A stretch of DNA of 64,000 nt from Paraburkholderia oxyphila NBRC 105797. Lineage in GTDB: Bacteria; Pseudomonadota; Gammaproteobacteria; Burkholderiales; Burkholderiaceae. The stretch's first letter is position 1. The number at the start of each line of letters is the position of its first letter. A program made the translations under genes and the position numbers. Shown here piece after piece: positions 51,967-60,750 of this stretch. Location: positions 1 through 64,000 of the forward strand of contig NZ_BAYD01000010.1 in assembly GCF_000685075.1 (NCBI RefSeq), given 5' to 3'. The notes below the pieces were generated by a model, which saw only the letters and a program-made list of their open reading frames with translations, had not been told where the DNA came from and made no database searches.

Positions 51967-52431
51967 TCACGCGATCAGCATCGCGAGCGTCTGGGCGATC
52001 AAGGCGGGCTTGTCCTCGCCCTCGATCTCCAGCGTATTCGTCGTGTTGATCAAAATGCGCCCACCGCCCTTGTTCTCCACCGATGCGAGCGTGACGCGGT
52101 TACGCACGCGCGCGCCCGCTTTCACCGGCGTCATGAAGCGGACCTTGTCGAGGCCATAGTTCAGTCCCGCCGAAGCGTCCTTGGGGACGATGCCGATTTC
52201 CATCGCGAGGCTCGCGAGCAGCGACAAGCTCAGATAGCCGTGCGCGATGGTGCCGCCGAAAGGGCTTTCGCGTTGTGCGCGCTCGACATCGACATGAATC
52301 CATTGCCGGTCGCCGGTGCAGGCGGCAAACGCATCGATGCGCGCCTGATCCACGACCACCCAGTCCGACACGCCCAGTTCCCGGCCCACGAAATCGCCGA
52401 GGGTGCCGATGCTGTAGTTCTCCATACTCAT
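51967..52431 (-). CDS. MaoC-family (R)-specific enoyl-CoA hydratase
   Basis: A 154-residue hot-dog-fold enzyme with the catalytic Asp41 and His46 of the hydratase 2 motif (DRQWIH) and SPFGGTIAHGYLSLSL. It would convert trans-2-enoyl-CoA from beta-oxidation into (R)-3-hydroxyacyl-CoA, the synthase substrate, as PhaJ does. It lies 60 bases upstream of the synthase and 17 bases after the ligase stop. Confidence 0.9.
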   Translation of the reverse strand: MSMENYSIGTLGDFVGRELGVSDWVVVDQARIDAFAACTGDRQWIHVDVERAQRESPFGGTIAHGYLSLSLLASLAMEIGIVPKDASAGLNYGLDKVRFMTPVKAGARVRNRVTLASVENKGGGRILINTTNTLEIEGEDKPALIAQTLAMLIA

Positions 52432-52448
52432 GCTCCTGACTCGCTCAC

Positions 52449-54086
52449 TCAGACGAACTGCTCGCGCAGTCCCTTCTTGTTGATCTTGCCGACGCTCGTC
52501 TTGGGCAGCGCTTCGACGAATTTCACGACTTGCGGCACCGCGTATTTAGAAATCTTTCCGGATTCACTGAACGAGTGCACATGGCGCTTGATGTCATCCT
52601 CGTTGACGGCCGCGCCCTCTTTGAGCACGACCAGCGCAACCGGCCGCTCGCCCCACTTCTCGTCCTTGATGCCGATGACGGCCACTTCGGAGACGCCCTC
52701 GTGCTGCGAGATCAGGCTCTCGACTTCGACCGACGAAACCCACTCGCCGCCCGACTTGATGACGTCCTTCAGTCGGTCGGTAATCTGCACGTTGCCGGTT
52801 GGATCGATGCTGGCGATGTCCTGCGTGTGGAGATAGCCGCCGGCCCAGAGTTGCGCGCTGGCGTCCGGGTTGTTCAGATAGCCCTGCGTGAGCCACGGCG
52901 CACGCGCGACGATCTCACCCGTGGCTTTGCCGTCGCGTGCGAGATCGGCCATGCTGTCGTCCACCACACGGAGGTCGACGAGCGGGACCGGGAAGCCGGT
53001 CTTGCAGCGCAGGCGAACCTGCTCGTCGGCGTCCAGGGCTTCGGCGCCGGGCGGCAGTTGCGCGAGGCTCAGCACCGGGCAGGTCTCGGACATGCCGTAG
53101 CCGGCGAACACGTCGATGCCGCGCTCGAGCGCCGCCTGGGCCAGGCCGATCGGCAAGGCGCTGCCGCCAATGATGACCTTCCACTTGCTGAAGTCGGTCT
53201 CCTTGCCTTGCGGGCACGTGAGCAGCATGTGCAGGATCGTGCCGACGCAATGCGAAAAGGTGACGCCTTCGTCCTCGATCAGTTTCACGAGTCGCTCCGG
53301 CACATAGCGGCCCGGGTAGACCTGCTTCACGCCCATCACCGTGGCGATATAAGGCATGCCCCACGCGTGCACATGGAACATCGGCGTGAGCGGCATATAC
53401 ACGTCGCCGCGATGAAAGCGCTGGCCGGAAACGGGGCTCGCAAGCGCCGCCATCAGCGTGAGCGTGTGCAGCACCAGTTGCCGATGCGAAAAGTAGACGC
53501 CCTTCGGCAGGCCGGTCGTGCCGGTGGTGTAGAACGTGGTCGCGCGGGTGTTCTCGTCGAAATCCGGAAACGCGTAGCTCGTGCTGCTCGCGGCGAGCAT
53601 CGCCTCGTACTCGTTTGCAAACGCAATGCTGTGCGCGGGGGCTTCGCTGCCCGGTTCGTCGATCCAGATGAACGTGCGCACCTTCTCCAGTTGGTCCTTG
53701 ATCTGCTCGACCACCGGAATGAAGTCGGTATGAACGAGCAGGACTTCGGCGCCCGCGTGGTTGATCGTCCAGGCGATTTCGGCCGGGGAAAGACGCACAT
53801 TGACGGTCTGCAGGACCGCGCCCATCATCGGGACCGCAAAATAGCTTTCGAGGTAGCGGTGGCTGTCCCAATCCATGACCGCGACGGTGGTGCCATGTTG
53901 CACGCCGTGCTGGCTCAGGCCGTTAGCGAGTTGCGCAATGCGCTCGCGCAGCGTCGCGTACGTCATCCGGACCTGACCCCGGTAGACGATTTCCTGGTCC
54001 TGCGCCTGCGCAAAAGGCGTATGCAATAGCTGCTTGATCAGCAGCGGGTAGGCGTAGGCACTCGCCGTCTGCACGTCTTCCGACAT
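52449..54086 (-). CDS. medium-chain fatty-acid CoA ligase, AlkK-like
   Basis: A 545-residue AMP-binding enzyme with P-loop YTTGTTGLPKGVYFSH (186-201), the GYGMSET motif and the C-terminal catalytic Lys in TSVGKINKKG. It resembles the AlkK group of medium-chain ligases. AAGGAGATATCG precedes the ATG at 54086. It is the first gene of the PHA operon and would feed external fatty acids into it; it might also load (R)-3-hydroxy acids directly. Confidence 0.92.
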   Translation of the reverse strand: MSEDVQTASAYAYPLLIKQLLHTPFAQAQDQEIVYRGQVRMTYATLRERIAQLANGLSQHGVQHGTTVAVMDWDSHRYLESYFAVPMMGAVLQTVNVRLSPAEIAWTINHAGAEVLLVHTDFIPVVEQIKDQLEKVRTFIWIDEPGSEAPAHSIAFANEYEAMLAASSTSYAFPDFDENTRATTFYTTGTTGLPKGVYFSHRQLVLHTLTLMAALASPVSGQRFHRGDVYMPLTPMFHVHAWGMPYIATVMGVKQVYPGRYVPERLVKLIEDEGVTFSHCVGTILHMLLTCPQGKETDFSKWKVIIGGSALPIGLAQAALERGIDVFAGYGMSETCPVLSLAQLPPGAEALDADEQVRLRCKTGFPVPLVDLRVVDDSMADLARDGKATGEIVARAPWLTQGYLNNPDASAQLWAGGYLHTQDIASIDPTGNVQITDRLKDVIKSGGEWVSSVEVESLISQHEGVSEVAVIGIKDEKWGERPVALVVLKEGAAVNEDDIKRHVHSFSESGKISKYAVPQVVKFVEALPKTSVGKINKKGLREQFV

Positions 54087-54135
54087 CGATATCTCCTTGA
54101 CTTTCCGAAATGGATCGCTCGCACGCCGGAGGGGT

Positions 54136-54160
54136 GTTCTAGTTCTGGTTCTGGTTCTGG
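54136..54160. repeat. GTTCT(A/G) hexamer repeat in the ligase leader
   Basis: About four copies of the hexamer GTTCTG or GTTCTA run in a row 50 bases before the ligase start codon. Such slippage-prone units in a leader can vary in number. No function is shown. Confidence 0.55.
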
Positions 54161-54278
54161 CAGCGGGCCGTTGACTCAATCATGCGGATATCGGAGGGGC
54201 GGCAATATCCCCTGAATGGGGGAGCGCGGTGTGAAACGGGTGAAAACGCCCCCCGCCGATGATTTAGAAATCTCATCA

Positions 54279-54300
54279 CAACAATTCGCTCCGATTGTTG
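54279..54300. promoter_or_regulatory. inverted repeat in the ligase/tautomerase divergent region
   Basis: CAACAAT (54279-54285) is exactly inverted as ATTGTTG (54294-54300) with 8 bases between, 78 bases before the tautomerase start and about 190 before the PHA operon start. It has the size of a regulator site. No regulator gene is adjacent. Confidence 0.45.
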
Positions 54301-54377
54301 GACGCGATCGGCCCGACGCCTAAGATTGGGCGCAGCGATCACCCAACAGCACCCAACATCACCAAACGGAGCTATTC

Positions 54378-54782
54378 ATGCCGATGACCCATGTGTCGAT
54401 GCGCAAGGGCAAACCCGCGCCATTCCGCACCGCCGTTCTCGAGGGCATTCACGCCTCGCTGCACGAGGCGCTGGGTGTGCACCCCGAAGCGTTCTTCATG
54501 ACGATCACCGAACACGACGAAGCCAACTTCCTCGCCAACGAGACGTTCCCGTTCAAGCGGAGCCCCGACCTGCTGCTGATTCAAATCACGCTGACCGCGG
54601 GCCGCAACGCAGACGACAAGAAGCGCTTCTACGAGCACCTCGTGAAGACGCTGCAGGCCAACCCCGGCGTGGATCCCGCGGACGTCTTCATCAACATCAT
54701 CGAAGTGGCCGCGGAGAACTGGTCGCCGGGCAACGGGCTGGCCGGCCGCAACGCCGCCATCCCGGCTCCTTCCGCAAGCTGA
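54378..54782 (+). CDS. tautomerase-superfamily protein
   Basis: A 134-residue protein with Pro2 after the initiator Met (MPMTHVSMRKG), the catalytic proline of the tautomerase superfamily, and two beta-alpha-beta units (LLLIQITLTAGRN, VFINIIEVAAENWSPG). It is longer than 4-oxalocrotonate tautomerase and resembles the two-unit type. Substrate unknown. It is divergent from the PHA operon and is followed by an acetoacetate-decarboxylase-like gene. Confidence 0.88.
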   Translation: MPMTHVSMRKGKPAPFRTAVLEGIHASLHEALGVHPEAFFMTITEHDEANFLANETFPFKRSPDLLLIQITLTAGRNADDKKRFYEHLVKTLQANPGVDPADVFINIIEVAAENWSPGNGLAGRNAAIPAPSAS

Positions 54783-54835
54783 CGCCATTCAGCCATCCGC
54801 CCTCCAGTCCCCATCCATTTCAATACGGAATCCTT

Positions 54836-55642
54836 ATGAATAAGCCCTACGCCGTTCCGCTTTCGCCCCGTGGCCTTTCGAGCATCGCGCCCCCGCCGCC
54901 CTGGCACTATGCCGGCGACTTCATCCTCGTCGAATTCTGGGCCGACCCGGCAGCCGCAGCCGCGGTGCTCCCCAAGGGCCTGAGCCTCGATCCCGCGTCT
55001 CCCGGCCACGCAACCGCCCTCTTCATCGACTGGCAATTCACCGGCAGCAACGATGAAATGCTCGATCCGGCGCGCTATCAGTACCGCGAGTTCTTCGTTC
55101 TCGTCGACGCCCTTCATGAGGGCAAGCCCGTTTCCTTTTGCCCGTATATCTTCGTGGACAACGATTCGGCCATGATGCGCGGGCTGATCCAGGGCTTCCC
55201 GAAGCGTTACGGCCAGATCCATCAAACGCGCACGTTCGCCGCGCTGAGCCCGGCAGCGGCGCCCGTCACAGCGGGTACGCGTTTCGCCGCGACGGCCTCG
55301 GCCGCGGGGCAACGGCTGGCCCACGCCGAGGTCAAGCTCGAGGCGGCGGTTCAGGACGTCTCGAAGCTCGGCATCGCCGGTCGACCGGTGGTCAATCAGC
55401 GTTACTTTCCGCGCCTCGCCGCCGGTCAGCACGACACGCCCGCGGTGAACGAACTCGTTCTCTCCATCATGGACAACGCGCAGATCGCCGACGTGTGGGC
55501 AGGCGAAGGCAAGCTGACCTTCCCATTCGCGCAGGGAGAGGAAATTGCGGATCTCCAACCTGTGCGCGTGGGCGCCGGCTTCCGCGGCTCCATGGCCTAT
55601 AGCGTGACGGATCTGAAAACGCTGGTCGATCATACGAAGTAA
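54836..55642 (+). CDS. acetoacetate decarboxylase-family protein
   Basis: A 268-residue protein of the ADC fold, with the hydrophobic PPPPWHYAGDFILVEFWAD start and the FGFP-like KRYGQIHQTRTF region. A Lys near 118 sits in QGFPKRYG, where the Schiff-base Lys would be expected. It may be a true decarboxylase or one of the many aldolase/hydratase relatives. ATG 54836 follows a weak CGGA site; the gene starts 54 bases after the tautomerase and probably shares its transcript. Confidence 0.85.
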   Translation: MNKPYAVPLSPRGLSSIAPPPPWHYAGDFILVEFWADPAAAAAVLPKGLSLDPASPGHATALFIDWQFTGSNDEMLDPARYQYREFFVLVDALHEGKPVSFCPYIFVDNDSAMMRGLIQGFPKRYGQIHQTRTFAALSPAAAPVTAGTRFAATASAAGQRLAHAEVKLEAAVQDVSKLGIAGRPVVNQRYFPRLAAGQHDTPAVNELVLSIMDNAQIADVWAGEGKLTFPFAQGEEIADLQPVRVGAGFRGSMAYSVTDLKTLVDHTK

Positions 55643-55875
55643 GGCTGCGGCACCGCCAACGCGTATTTGCAGCTTGACCTATACTTTTTGAAGTGCTTCA
55701 GGAAATCGGGTCAGTAGGTGTTTTCCATTGCACTTGGTATCGAGCCGTCACGTGGCCAAGGGCGCCAGTAAGTCGTTGCGTCAGGCGTACCGGCCACAGT
55801 GATTGCTCAATTCATGGTCTAGCAGGCGGCGATCGGCTGCGTCGAGATTCCAGCCCAATTCTGGAGGAACGCATC

Positions 55876-56190
55876 ATGCACAAGACAATCGGCACATTAG
55901 TCGCGGCTGCGGCCGCACTCGCGCTTTCGGGCGTTGCTTACGCACAGAACAACACACTAGCGACGCCGACCACCAAATCGCCGGCCGCAGCGGCGCCGGC
56001 GCCGTCCAATTCGACGAGCGGCTACGGCATGCCTGGCTCCACCAACTCGGACAGCGGCATGGGCACCGGCTCGGCGAACTCGGGCATGCAGGACAACATG
56101 AGCAATAGCGCAGCACCCGGCGCCGCCGCGTATGGGACCAACAACACGCTGGCCACCCCGAGCACCAAGTCGCCGGCGGCCGGCCAATAA
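55876..56190 (+). CDS. small secreted low-complexity protein with duplicated end motif
   Basis: A 104-residue exported protein with a signal peptide (cleavage after VAYAQ). NNTLATPTTKSPAA follows the signal peptide, and NNTLATPSTKSPAA closes the protein, with a Gly/Ser/Asn/Met-rich middle. GGAGG precedes the ATG at 55876. Function unknown. Confidence 0.7.
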   Translation: MHKTIGTLVAAAAALALSGVAYAQNNTLATPTTKSPAAAAPAPSNSTSGYGMPGSTNSDSGMGTGSANSGMQDNMSNSAAPGAAAYGTNNTLATPSTKSPAAGQ

Positions 56191-56226
56191 TTGCGTCCAT
56201 CCGCAATTCGCGTCCGTCGCAAGCAA

Positions 56227-56260
56227 GGCCGCTGTTCTCGCGAACAGCGGCCCTTTGTTT
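56227..56260 (+). terminator. rho-independent terminator
   Basis: GGCCGCTGTTC (56227-56237), loop TCGC, GAACAGCGGCC (56242-56252), followed by CTTTGTTT. It ends the transcript of the small secreted protein. Confidence 0.9.
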
Positions 56261-56356
56261 CTCCGCGTCTTTCGCGGCATTTGGCGCGATGATAGGCGCA
56301 CTGCGTATCCATCCGGCAACGTGCTTCCGTATTGCTATGTTTTTTGATTGCTTCTC

Positions 56357-57043
56357 ATGGCACACATAACCGACACGTCCGAAGCAATGCGGACGAACCA
56401 GTGGTTCAGCGCGTTGCCCCCGCAAGAGCAAGAGGCGTTGATTCGCAAAAGCGAGTCGATCACGCTCCGCCCCGGCGAATATCTGTTCCGTCGCGGCGAT
56501 GCACCCACGGGCTTTTACGGCATCAAGAGCGGCCGGCTCAAAGCCTTCACCCTGCGCGAAGACGGCAGGGAGGCCATCCTGGCCGTGATCGAAGCGGGCA
56601 ACTGGTTTGGGCAGACCTCGCTCACGAACCGCCAGCCTCGCCCGCGCGACGTCGTCGCGCTCGATCGCTCGACACTCTTCGTGGTCCGCACGGCCGCCTT
56701 CGAGGAACTGATGCAGAGCACCGTGTTCGTGCGCGCGATTGCCGAGTTGCAGTCGATCCACATGCACTGGCTCTATCGCATGGTGGAAGACGCCACGCTG
56801 CATTCGACGCGCGCGCGCATCGCGCGCCGCCTGCTGCTGCTCGCTTCGGGCGACGTCACCGTGGCGCCGCAGTGCCGCCACGACGTGAGCCTCTCGCAGG
56901 ACACCCTGGCGATGATGCTGGGCATCACGCGCCAGACACTCTCGCTGGAACTCAAGGCGATGGCGGAAAAAGGCGCGATCACGCTCAAGTACGGACGCAT
57001 CGAAATCTGTTCGCAGGAACTGCTTGCGTCGTTCCAGGAATAG
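56357..57043 (+). CDS. Crp/Fnr-family transcriptional regulator
   Basis: A 228-residue regulator: cyclic-nucleotide-like effector domain (about 15-130; LRPGEYLFRRGDAPTGFYGIKSG), a dimerisation helix, and a C-terminal winged helix-turn-helix (about 150-222; LSQDTLAMMLGITRQTLSLEL). The N terminus has no cysteine cluster, so it is not an Fe-S Fnr. The start is uncertain: ATG 56357 has no clear ribosome-binding site. Target unknown. Confidence 0.88.
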   Translation: MAHITDTSEAMRTNQWFSALPPQEQEALIRKSESITLRPGEYLFRRGDAPTGFYGIKSGRLKAFTLREDGREAILAVIEAGNWFGQTSLTNRQPRPRDVVALDRSTLFVVRTAAFEELMQSTVFVRAIAELQSIHMHWLYRMVEDATLHSTRARIARRLLLLASGDVTVAPQCRHDVSLSQDTLAMMLGITRQTLSLELKAMAEKGAITLKYGRIEICSQELLASFQE

Positions 57044-57070
57044 CCGGGATCGCGCCGTGAACCCCGCAGG

Positions 57071-58240
57071 CTAGAACAAATGCCGCAAGCCTGCCGTCAC
57101 GCCGAGCTGCGTGGTGCCGAAAGCGGAGCTCACTGCATTGACGCCCTGGAACTGCGCACCCACCATGCCGCCTCGGTACAGCGAATAATCGACTTCCAGA
57201 TACGTATCCGTGCGCTTCGACCAGTTGTAGTCCGCGAGCAACTGGAACTGTGTCGCGTTGCCATCCGCGGGCTGCGTCTTGCCGGTCTGGGTCGTGCGCC
57301 ATACGTTGGCCGAAAGATGGGTCGCAAAGCCGATCTGCTGCGTCACGCCCCCATAGAACATCTGCCGCTGGCTGAACGTGTTGAATTTCAGCGCCGTCAA
57401 TGCGGGCTCGGAGAACGGCCCGTTGGGGAAATTGCCGACAAAGCCGGCGTCCTCGCGATTGACCGCCCAGCCCGCCGTCACGGTCGTCGAGCCGAACGTG
57501 TAGGTCCCGCCGGCGGTCCACGATTTGAGGTGCGCCGATGAGTTCACCGCATCGCGCGAGTCGAGATAGGCCGCGGCGAGAGTCAGCGGCGCGGCCGGCA
57601 AATAGAGAATGGACGCGCCAATCTGGCTGCCCGCGCCAAACTGGCCCGCGTTGCCGCCAAATGCGTACGAGACCTCGGCCGTGAGGTATTGCCAGCGCGC
57701 GGCGTACTTGACCATGTTGCTCGTCCACACGCCCTGGGCCATCATGACTTCGGGCCGGAACTGATAGAACGTCGGCAGCCAGCGGTTCGTCACATAGGCG
57801 CTGAGCACGGCGTCGGAAAGCGGATTGAGCTGGCGCCCCATCGTGAGCTTGCCGAAGGTGTTCGATTGCAGGCCCACAAAGGCCGTATTGAAGAACGGAT
57901 AAGCCGGATCGGTCGCCCCCGAGTTCGGAAAGAAGCGGTCCTCCATATTGAACACCACCTTCGTGCCGCCCCCGATATCCTCCACGCCCTTGATGCCGAA
58001 ATAGCTCTCGCTTGCGCCGCTCTCCATCTGGAACTGCGAATCACCCGCCGGATTCGCGTGCGTCGTATAGCGCACGCCGGCATCAACAAGTCCGTAAAGC
58101 GTCACCGACGATTGCGCGAATACCGGCACGGAATACAGCGTCACCGTTGAAATGACGCCGGCTAGCAATCCCGTCTTTCCCGGGCCGCGCAATATCGATT
58201 TACGCGCGCGCGATCCAGGCAATCTCCTTACCTTCCTCAT
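57071..58240 (-). CDS. Gram-negative trimeric porin (second copy)
   Basis: A 389-residue outer-membrane porin. A long N-terminal export segment (about 1-42, ending PVFAQS) precedes SSVTLYGLVDAGVRYTT, YFGIKGVEDIGGGTKVVFNME and a terminal Phe (GLRHLF). GGAG lies 7 bases before the ATG at 58240. It is related to the porin at 35750 but clearly different in sequence. It is convergent with the Crp/Fnr-type gene, whose stop lies 27 bases away. Confidence 0.94.
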   Translation of the reverse strand: MRKVRRLPGSRARKSILRGPGKTGLLAGVISTVTLYSVPVFAQSSVTLYGLVDAGVRYTTHANPAGDSQFQMESGASESYFGIKGVEDIGGGTKVVFNMEDRFFPNSGATDPAYPFFNTAFVGLQSNTFGKLTMGRQLNPLSDAVLSAYVTNRWLPTFYQFRPEVMMAQGVWTSNMVKYAARWQYLTAEVSYAFGGNAGQFGAGSQIGASILYLPAAPLTLAAAYLDSRDAVNSSAHLKSWTAGGTYTFGSTTVTAGWAVNREDAGFVGNFPNGPFSEPALTALKFNTFSQRQMFYGGVTQQIGFATHLSANVWRTTQTGKTQPADGNATQFQLLADYNWSKRTDTYLEVDYSLYRGGMVGAQFQGVNAVSSAFGTTQLGVTAGLRHLF

Positions 58241-58551
58241 GAAATGACTCCATCTTATGGTTATGTCGTACTCCAAAACATATGAATCACATCAATGGCT
58301 TTTTGGGCCTGCCCGCTTCAGTCGCGTTTGAAGTCCCGCTGCCTGGCGAGGCGCGTCTTCCGACCTGAGCGTCCTTGATGGTTTTCCCGTCTCCTGGCGT
58401 GAGCGTTGCGCCCACGACGATACTTTGCACGGGAAAAAAAGCACGGACAGTCAGAAAATTTACATTTGCAGATTCGGCTAGCCGGCACCGGGAACGGCGA
58501 ACGCGCTCGCCCAAGCCGCGCCGGGCACAGACCCGGCGCGGCTGCCGTCCA
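58241..58551. other. 311-base gap before the porin
   Basis: Contains the porin promoter region, A+T-rich near 58255-58290, and the 3' end of the monooxygenase-esterase transcript. No further gene seen. Confidence 0.5.
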
Positions 58552-60687
58552 TCATTTGCGCAGCAGCTTGCGGCTCCACAGGCCGATTTCCTCCAGCGTG
58601 GCGGCCGACTCGGGCAAGAACGGGAACAGCGTGAAGACGTGGACCGAATCGTCCACCATCTTCAACGTCACATTCGCGCCCGCCGCCGTGGCCCGCTCCG
58701 CGAAGCGCGTCGTGTCGCTTTCCAGCACCTCGCCGCGCACGGCGGCGAGATACACCGGCGGAAGATCCGCGAGATCGGCAAAGAGCGGCGACACCATCGG
58801 ATCGGTCGGCTCGTGGCCCTGGAAGTAGGACGCTACGAGGTTGGCCAGCGTCTCGCGGTTCGCGGCCGGGTCGTCGCCCGAGTTCGCCAGAATCGTGGGG
58901 CCCTCGAGCGTGAGGTCGGTCATCGGGCAGATGGCGATCACGCCCGCCGGCAACGGCAGGCCCGCGCGGCGCAACGCGGCCGCCAGCGCGAGCGCGAGCC
59001 CGCCCCCGGACGACTCGCCGCTCAGGAAGACCGTGGCAGGATCCACGCCCGTTGCGAGCAGGCCGCGCCAGGCACTGAATGCATCGTCGATGGCCGCCGG
59101 ATACGGATGCTCGGGCGCGAGGCGATAGTCGGCCGTGTAACACGGGCCGTTCAGCGCGCGCGACAGACGGCTCGCGTATTCGACCGAGCTCTGCGCCGAC
59201 CCGAGCACGTAGCCGCCGCCATGGAAATGCAGGACGGTGGCGCCTCGCCCGGCGCCGGCGCCGGCGGCCGTCACCCGCAAGGTGCTCACGCCATCGAGAT
59301 CGACCGGGCTCACCTCGGTGCTGGCCGGCGCGGGGAACTGCGTGAGCAGGAAGCGCTCGTAGGCCGCGCGTTGCCCACGGTCGCCGCGCGCGACGTCGTC
59401 GGGCGTGAACAAGCCTTTCCAGAGATCGAAGGCGCGCTGGCTTTCGGCGCGCGCCATGCGCTTGCCTTCGCGCGCCGCGCTCAGCCCCACGACCTCGCCC
59501 GGCGGCAGTTTGGCCGCCTCGAGAATATCGTGGCCCCACGCGAACGACCACGAAATCTCGGCCAGCGGATCGATGCGCGAGAGCCCCTTCAGGCGCCCGT
59601 TGCGCTGACGCACGCGCGCCTCATCGGGCTCGTGCGCCCAGTCGACCACGTAGCGCGCCCCGGCCTGGATACGCCGCGTGCGCGGCTGGCGCCGGGCTTC
59701 GTATTCGGTGAGCGCGACCTGCACGCCAGCCTTGCCGTGCTTGTCGAGGCAGCTCGCGAGCACCCAGGCGTCTTCGATCGACTGGCAGGCGCCTTGCGCG
59801 AGATACGGCACCATCGCATGCGCGGCGTCGCCGAGCAGCGCGATCCGGCCAACCGCCCAATTCTCGATCGGATCGCGGTGATACATGCCCGTGATGAAGG
59901 CCGAGTCCACTTCGTCCAGCATCCGCTGGACGGTCGGCTCGCAGCCTTCGAACGAGCGGCGTAGCTGATTGACGTCGCCCGACTGCGTCCACGACTCGCG
60001 GCTCACTTCGGTGGCCGGCACCGAGGCGAGAATGCTGTAGAGGTCCTTGCGCACCCAGTACGAAACGATATTGCGGCCGATGCCGAACCAGTTGTTCCCC
60101 GCCACCGGCAGATCGAGCCCCTTGAGCCGCTCCGCGGGAATCAGCGAGCGCCACATCAGGATGTTCGCAAACTGCTTCTCCTCCGGCCCCCGCAGGGCCG
60201 TGCGCACGGCCGAGTGAATGCCGTCCGCGCCTATCACCACGTCGCCGCGAATCACCTCGCCGCTCTTGAGCGTGACCCAGGCGCTGTCCGCGTCCTGCGA
60301 GACCGATTCGCACTCCGCGCCCAGCCGCACCACGCCGGGCGGCAGCGCTTTCGCGAGCAGGTCGATCAGATCGGCGCGGTGGACGTTGTAGAGCAGCGCG
60401 CCATAACGCGCGACGGCCGCCTCGCCGAGCGGGGCGTAATAGAGGCGCCGGCCCGTCGACAACTCGAGGTAGTCGAAGCCCGACGGCACCGTGGCAATGC
60501 TCGCCAGCGCGGGCTCGAGGCCCAGCTCGCGCAGCACGATGGTGCCGTTGGCGGCGATCTGCACCCCCGCCCCCACCTCGGTCAATTGCGGGGCACGCTC
60601 CAGTACAATCGGCTCGATTCCGTGGCGCAGCAGCGCCAGAGCGGTTGTGAGGCCGCCAATGCCGCCTCCAGCGATAACAACTTTCAT
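58552..60687 (-). CDS. fusion of FAD-dependent monooxygenase and HSL-type esterase
   Basis: A 711-residue fusion. Residues 1-390 are a class A flavin monooxygenase like salicylate hydroxylases: GGGIGG (7-12), GADGIHSAVR (153-162) and GDAAHAM (286-292). From about 405 to 711 is an alpha/beta hydrolase of the hormone-sensitive-lipase family: oxyanion HGGGY (489-493), nucleophile Ser559 in GESSGG and His683; the acid position reads RGEVLESD (Glu653 or Asp658). The two could hydroxylate an aromatic ester and release its acid, or open a lactone. A TetR gene is divergent, with operators between. Confidence 0.9.
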   Translation of the reverse strand: MKVVIAGGGIGGLTTALALLRHGIEPIVLERAPQLTEVGAGVQIAANGTIVLRELGLEPALASIATVPSGFDYLELSTGRRLYYAPLGEAAVARYGALLYNVHRADLIDLLAKALPPGVVRLGAECESVSQDADSAWVTLKSGEVIRGDVVIGADGIHSAVRTALRGPEEKQFANILMWRSLIPAERLKGLDLPVAGNNWFGIGRNIVSYWVRKDLYSILASVPATEVSRESWTQSGDVNQLRRSFEGCEPTVQRMLDEVDSAFITGMYHRDPIENWAVGRIALLGDAAHAMVPYLAQGACQSIEDAWVLASCLDKHGKAGVQVALTEYEARRQPRTRRIQAGARYVVDWAHEPDEARVRQRNGRLKGLSRIDPLAEISWSFAWGHDILEAAKLPPGEVVGLSAAREGKRMARAESQRAFDLWKGLFTPDDVARGDRGQRAAYERFLLTQFPAPASTEVSPVDLDGVSTLRVTAAGAGAGRGATVLHFHGGGYVLGSAQSSVEYASRLSRALNGPCYTADYRLAPEHPYPAAIDDAFSAWRGLLATGVDPATVFLSGESSGGGLALALAAALRRAGLPLPAGVIAICPMTDLTLEGPTILANSGDDPAANRETLANLVASYFQGHEPTDPMVSPLFADLADLPPVYLAAVRGEVLESDTTRFAERATAAGANVTLKMVDDSVHVFTLFPFLPESAATLEEIGLWSRKLLRK

Positions 60688-60704
60688 GCTAAGTTTCTCC
60701 TACC

Positions 60705-60732
60705 GGGTTAGTTAACCCAGTGTAGTTAGTTA
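60705..60732. promoter_or_regulatory. operator region, monooxygenase fusion / TetR gene
   Basis: GGGTTA-GT-TAACCC (60705-60718) is a palindrome 18 bases before the fusion gene's start. GTTAGTTA occurs again (60707 and 60725, 18 bases apart). Placed between the two divergent starts, this is the probable TetR-family target for both. Confidence 0.6.
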
Positions 60733-60750
60733 TCTCGATACGGTAAAGTA

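Noticed and set aside
50344..52836. An 830-codon open frame on the plus strand opposite the synthase and MaoC genes
   Set aside because: It is antisense to well-recognised genes, Arg/Ala/Gly-rich with no domain, and arises from high GC at third positions.
52530..54029. A 499-codon plus-strand frame opposite the CoA ligase
   Set aside because: Antisense shadow of a clear AMP-binding enzyme; composition is random-like and there is no ribosome-binding site.
58375..59964. A 529-codon plus-strand frame opposite the monooxygenase-esterase fusion
   Set aside because: Antisense shadow with an Arg/His/Gly-rich product lacking motifs.
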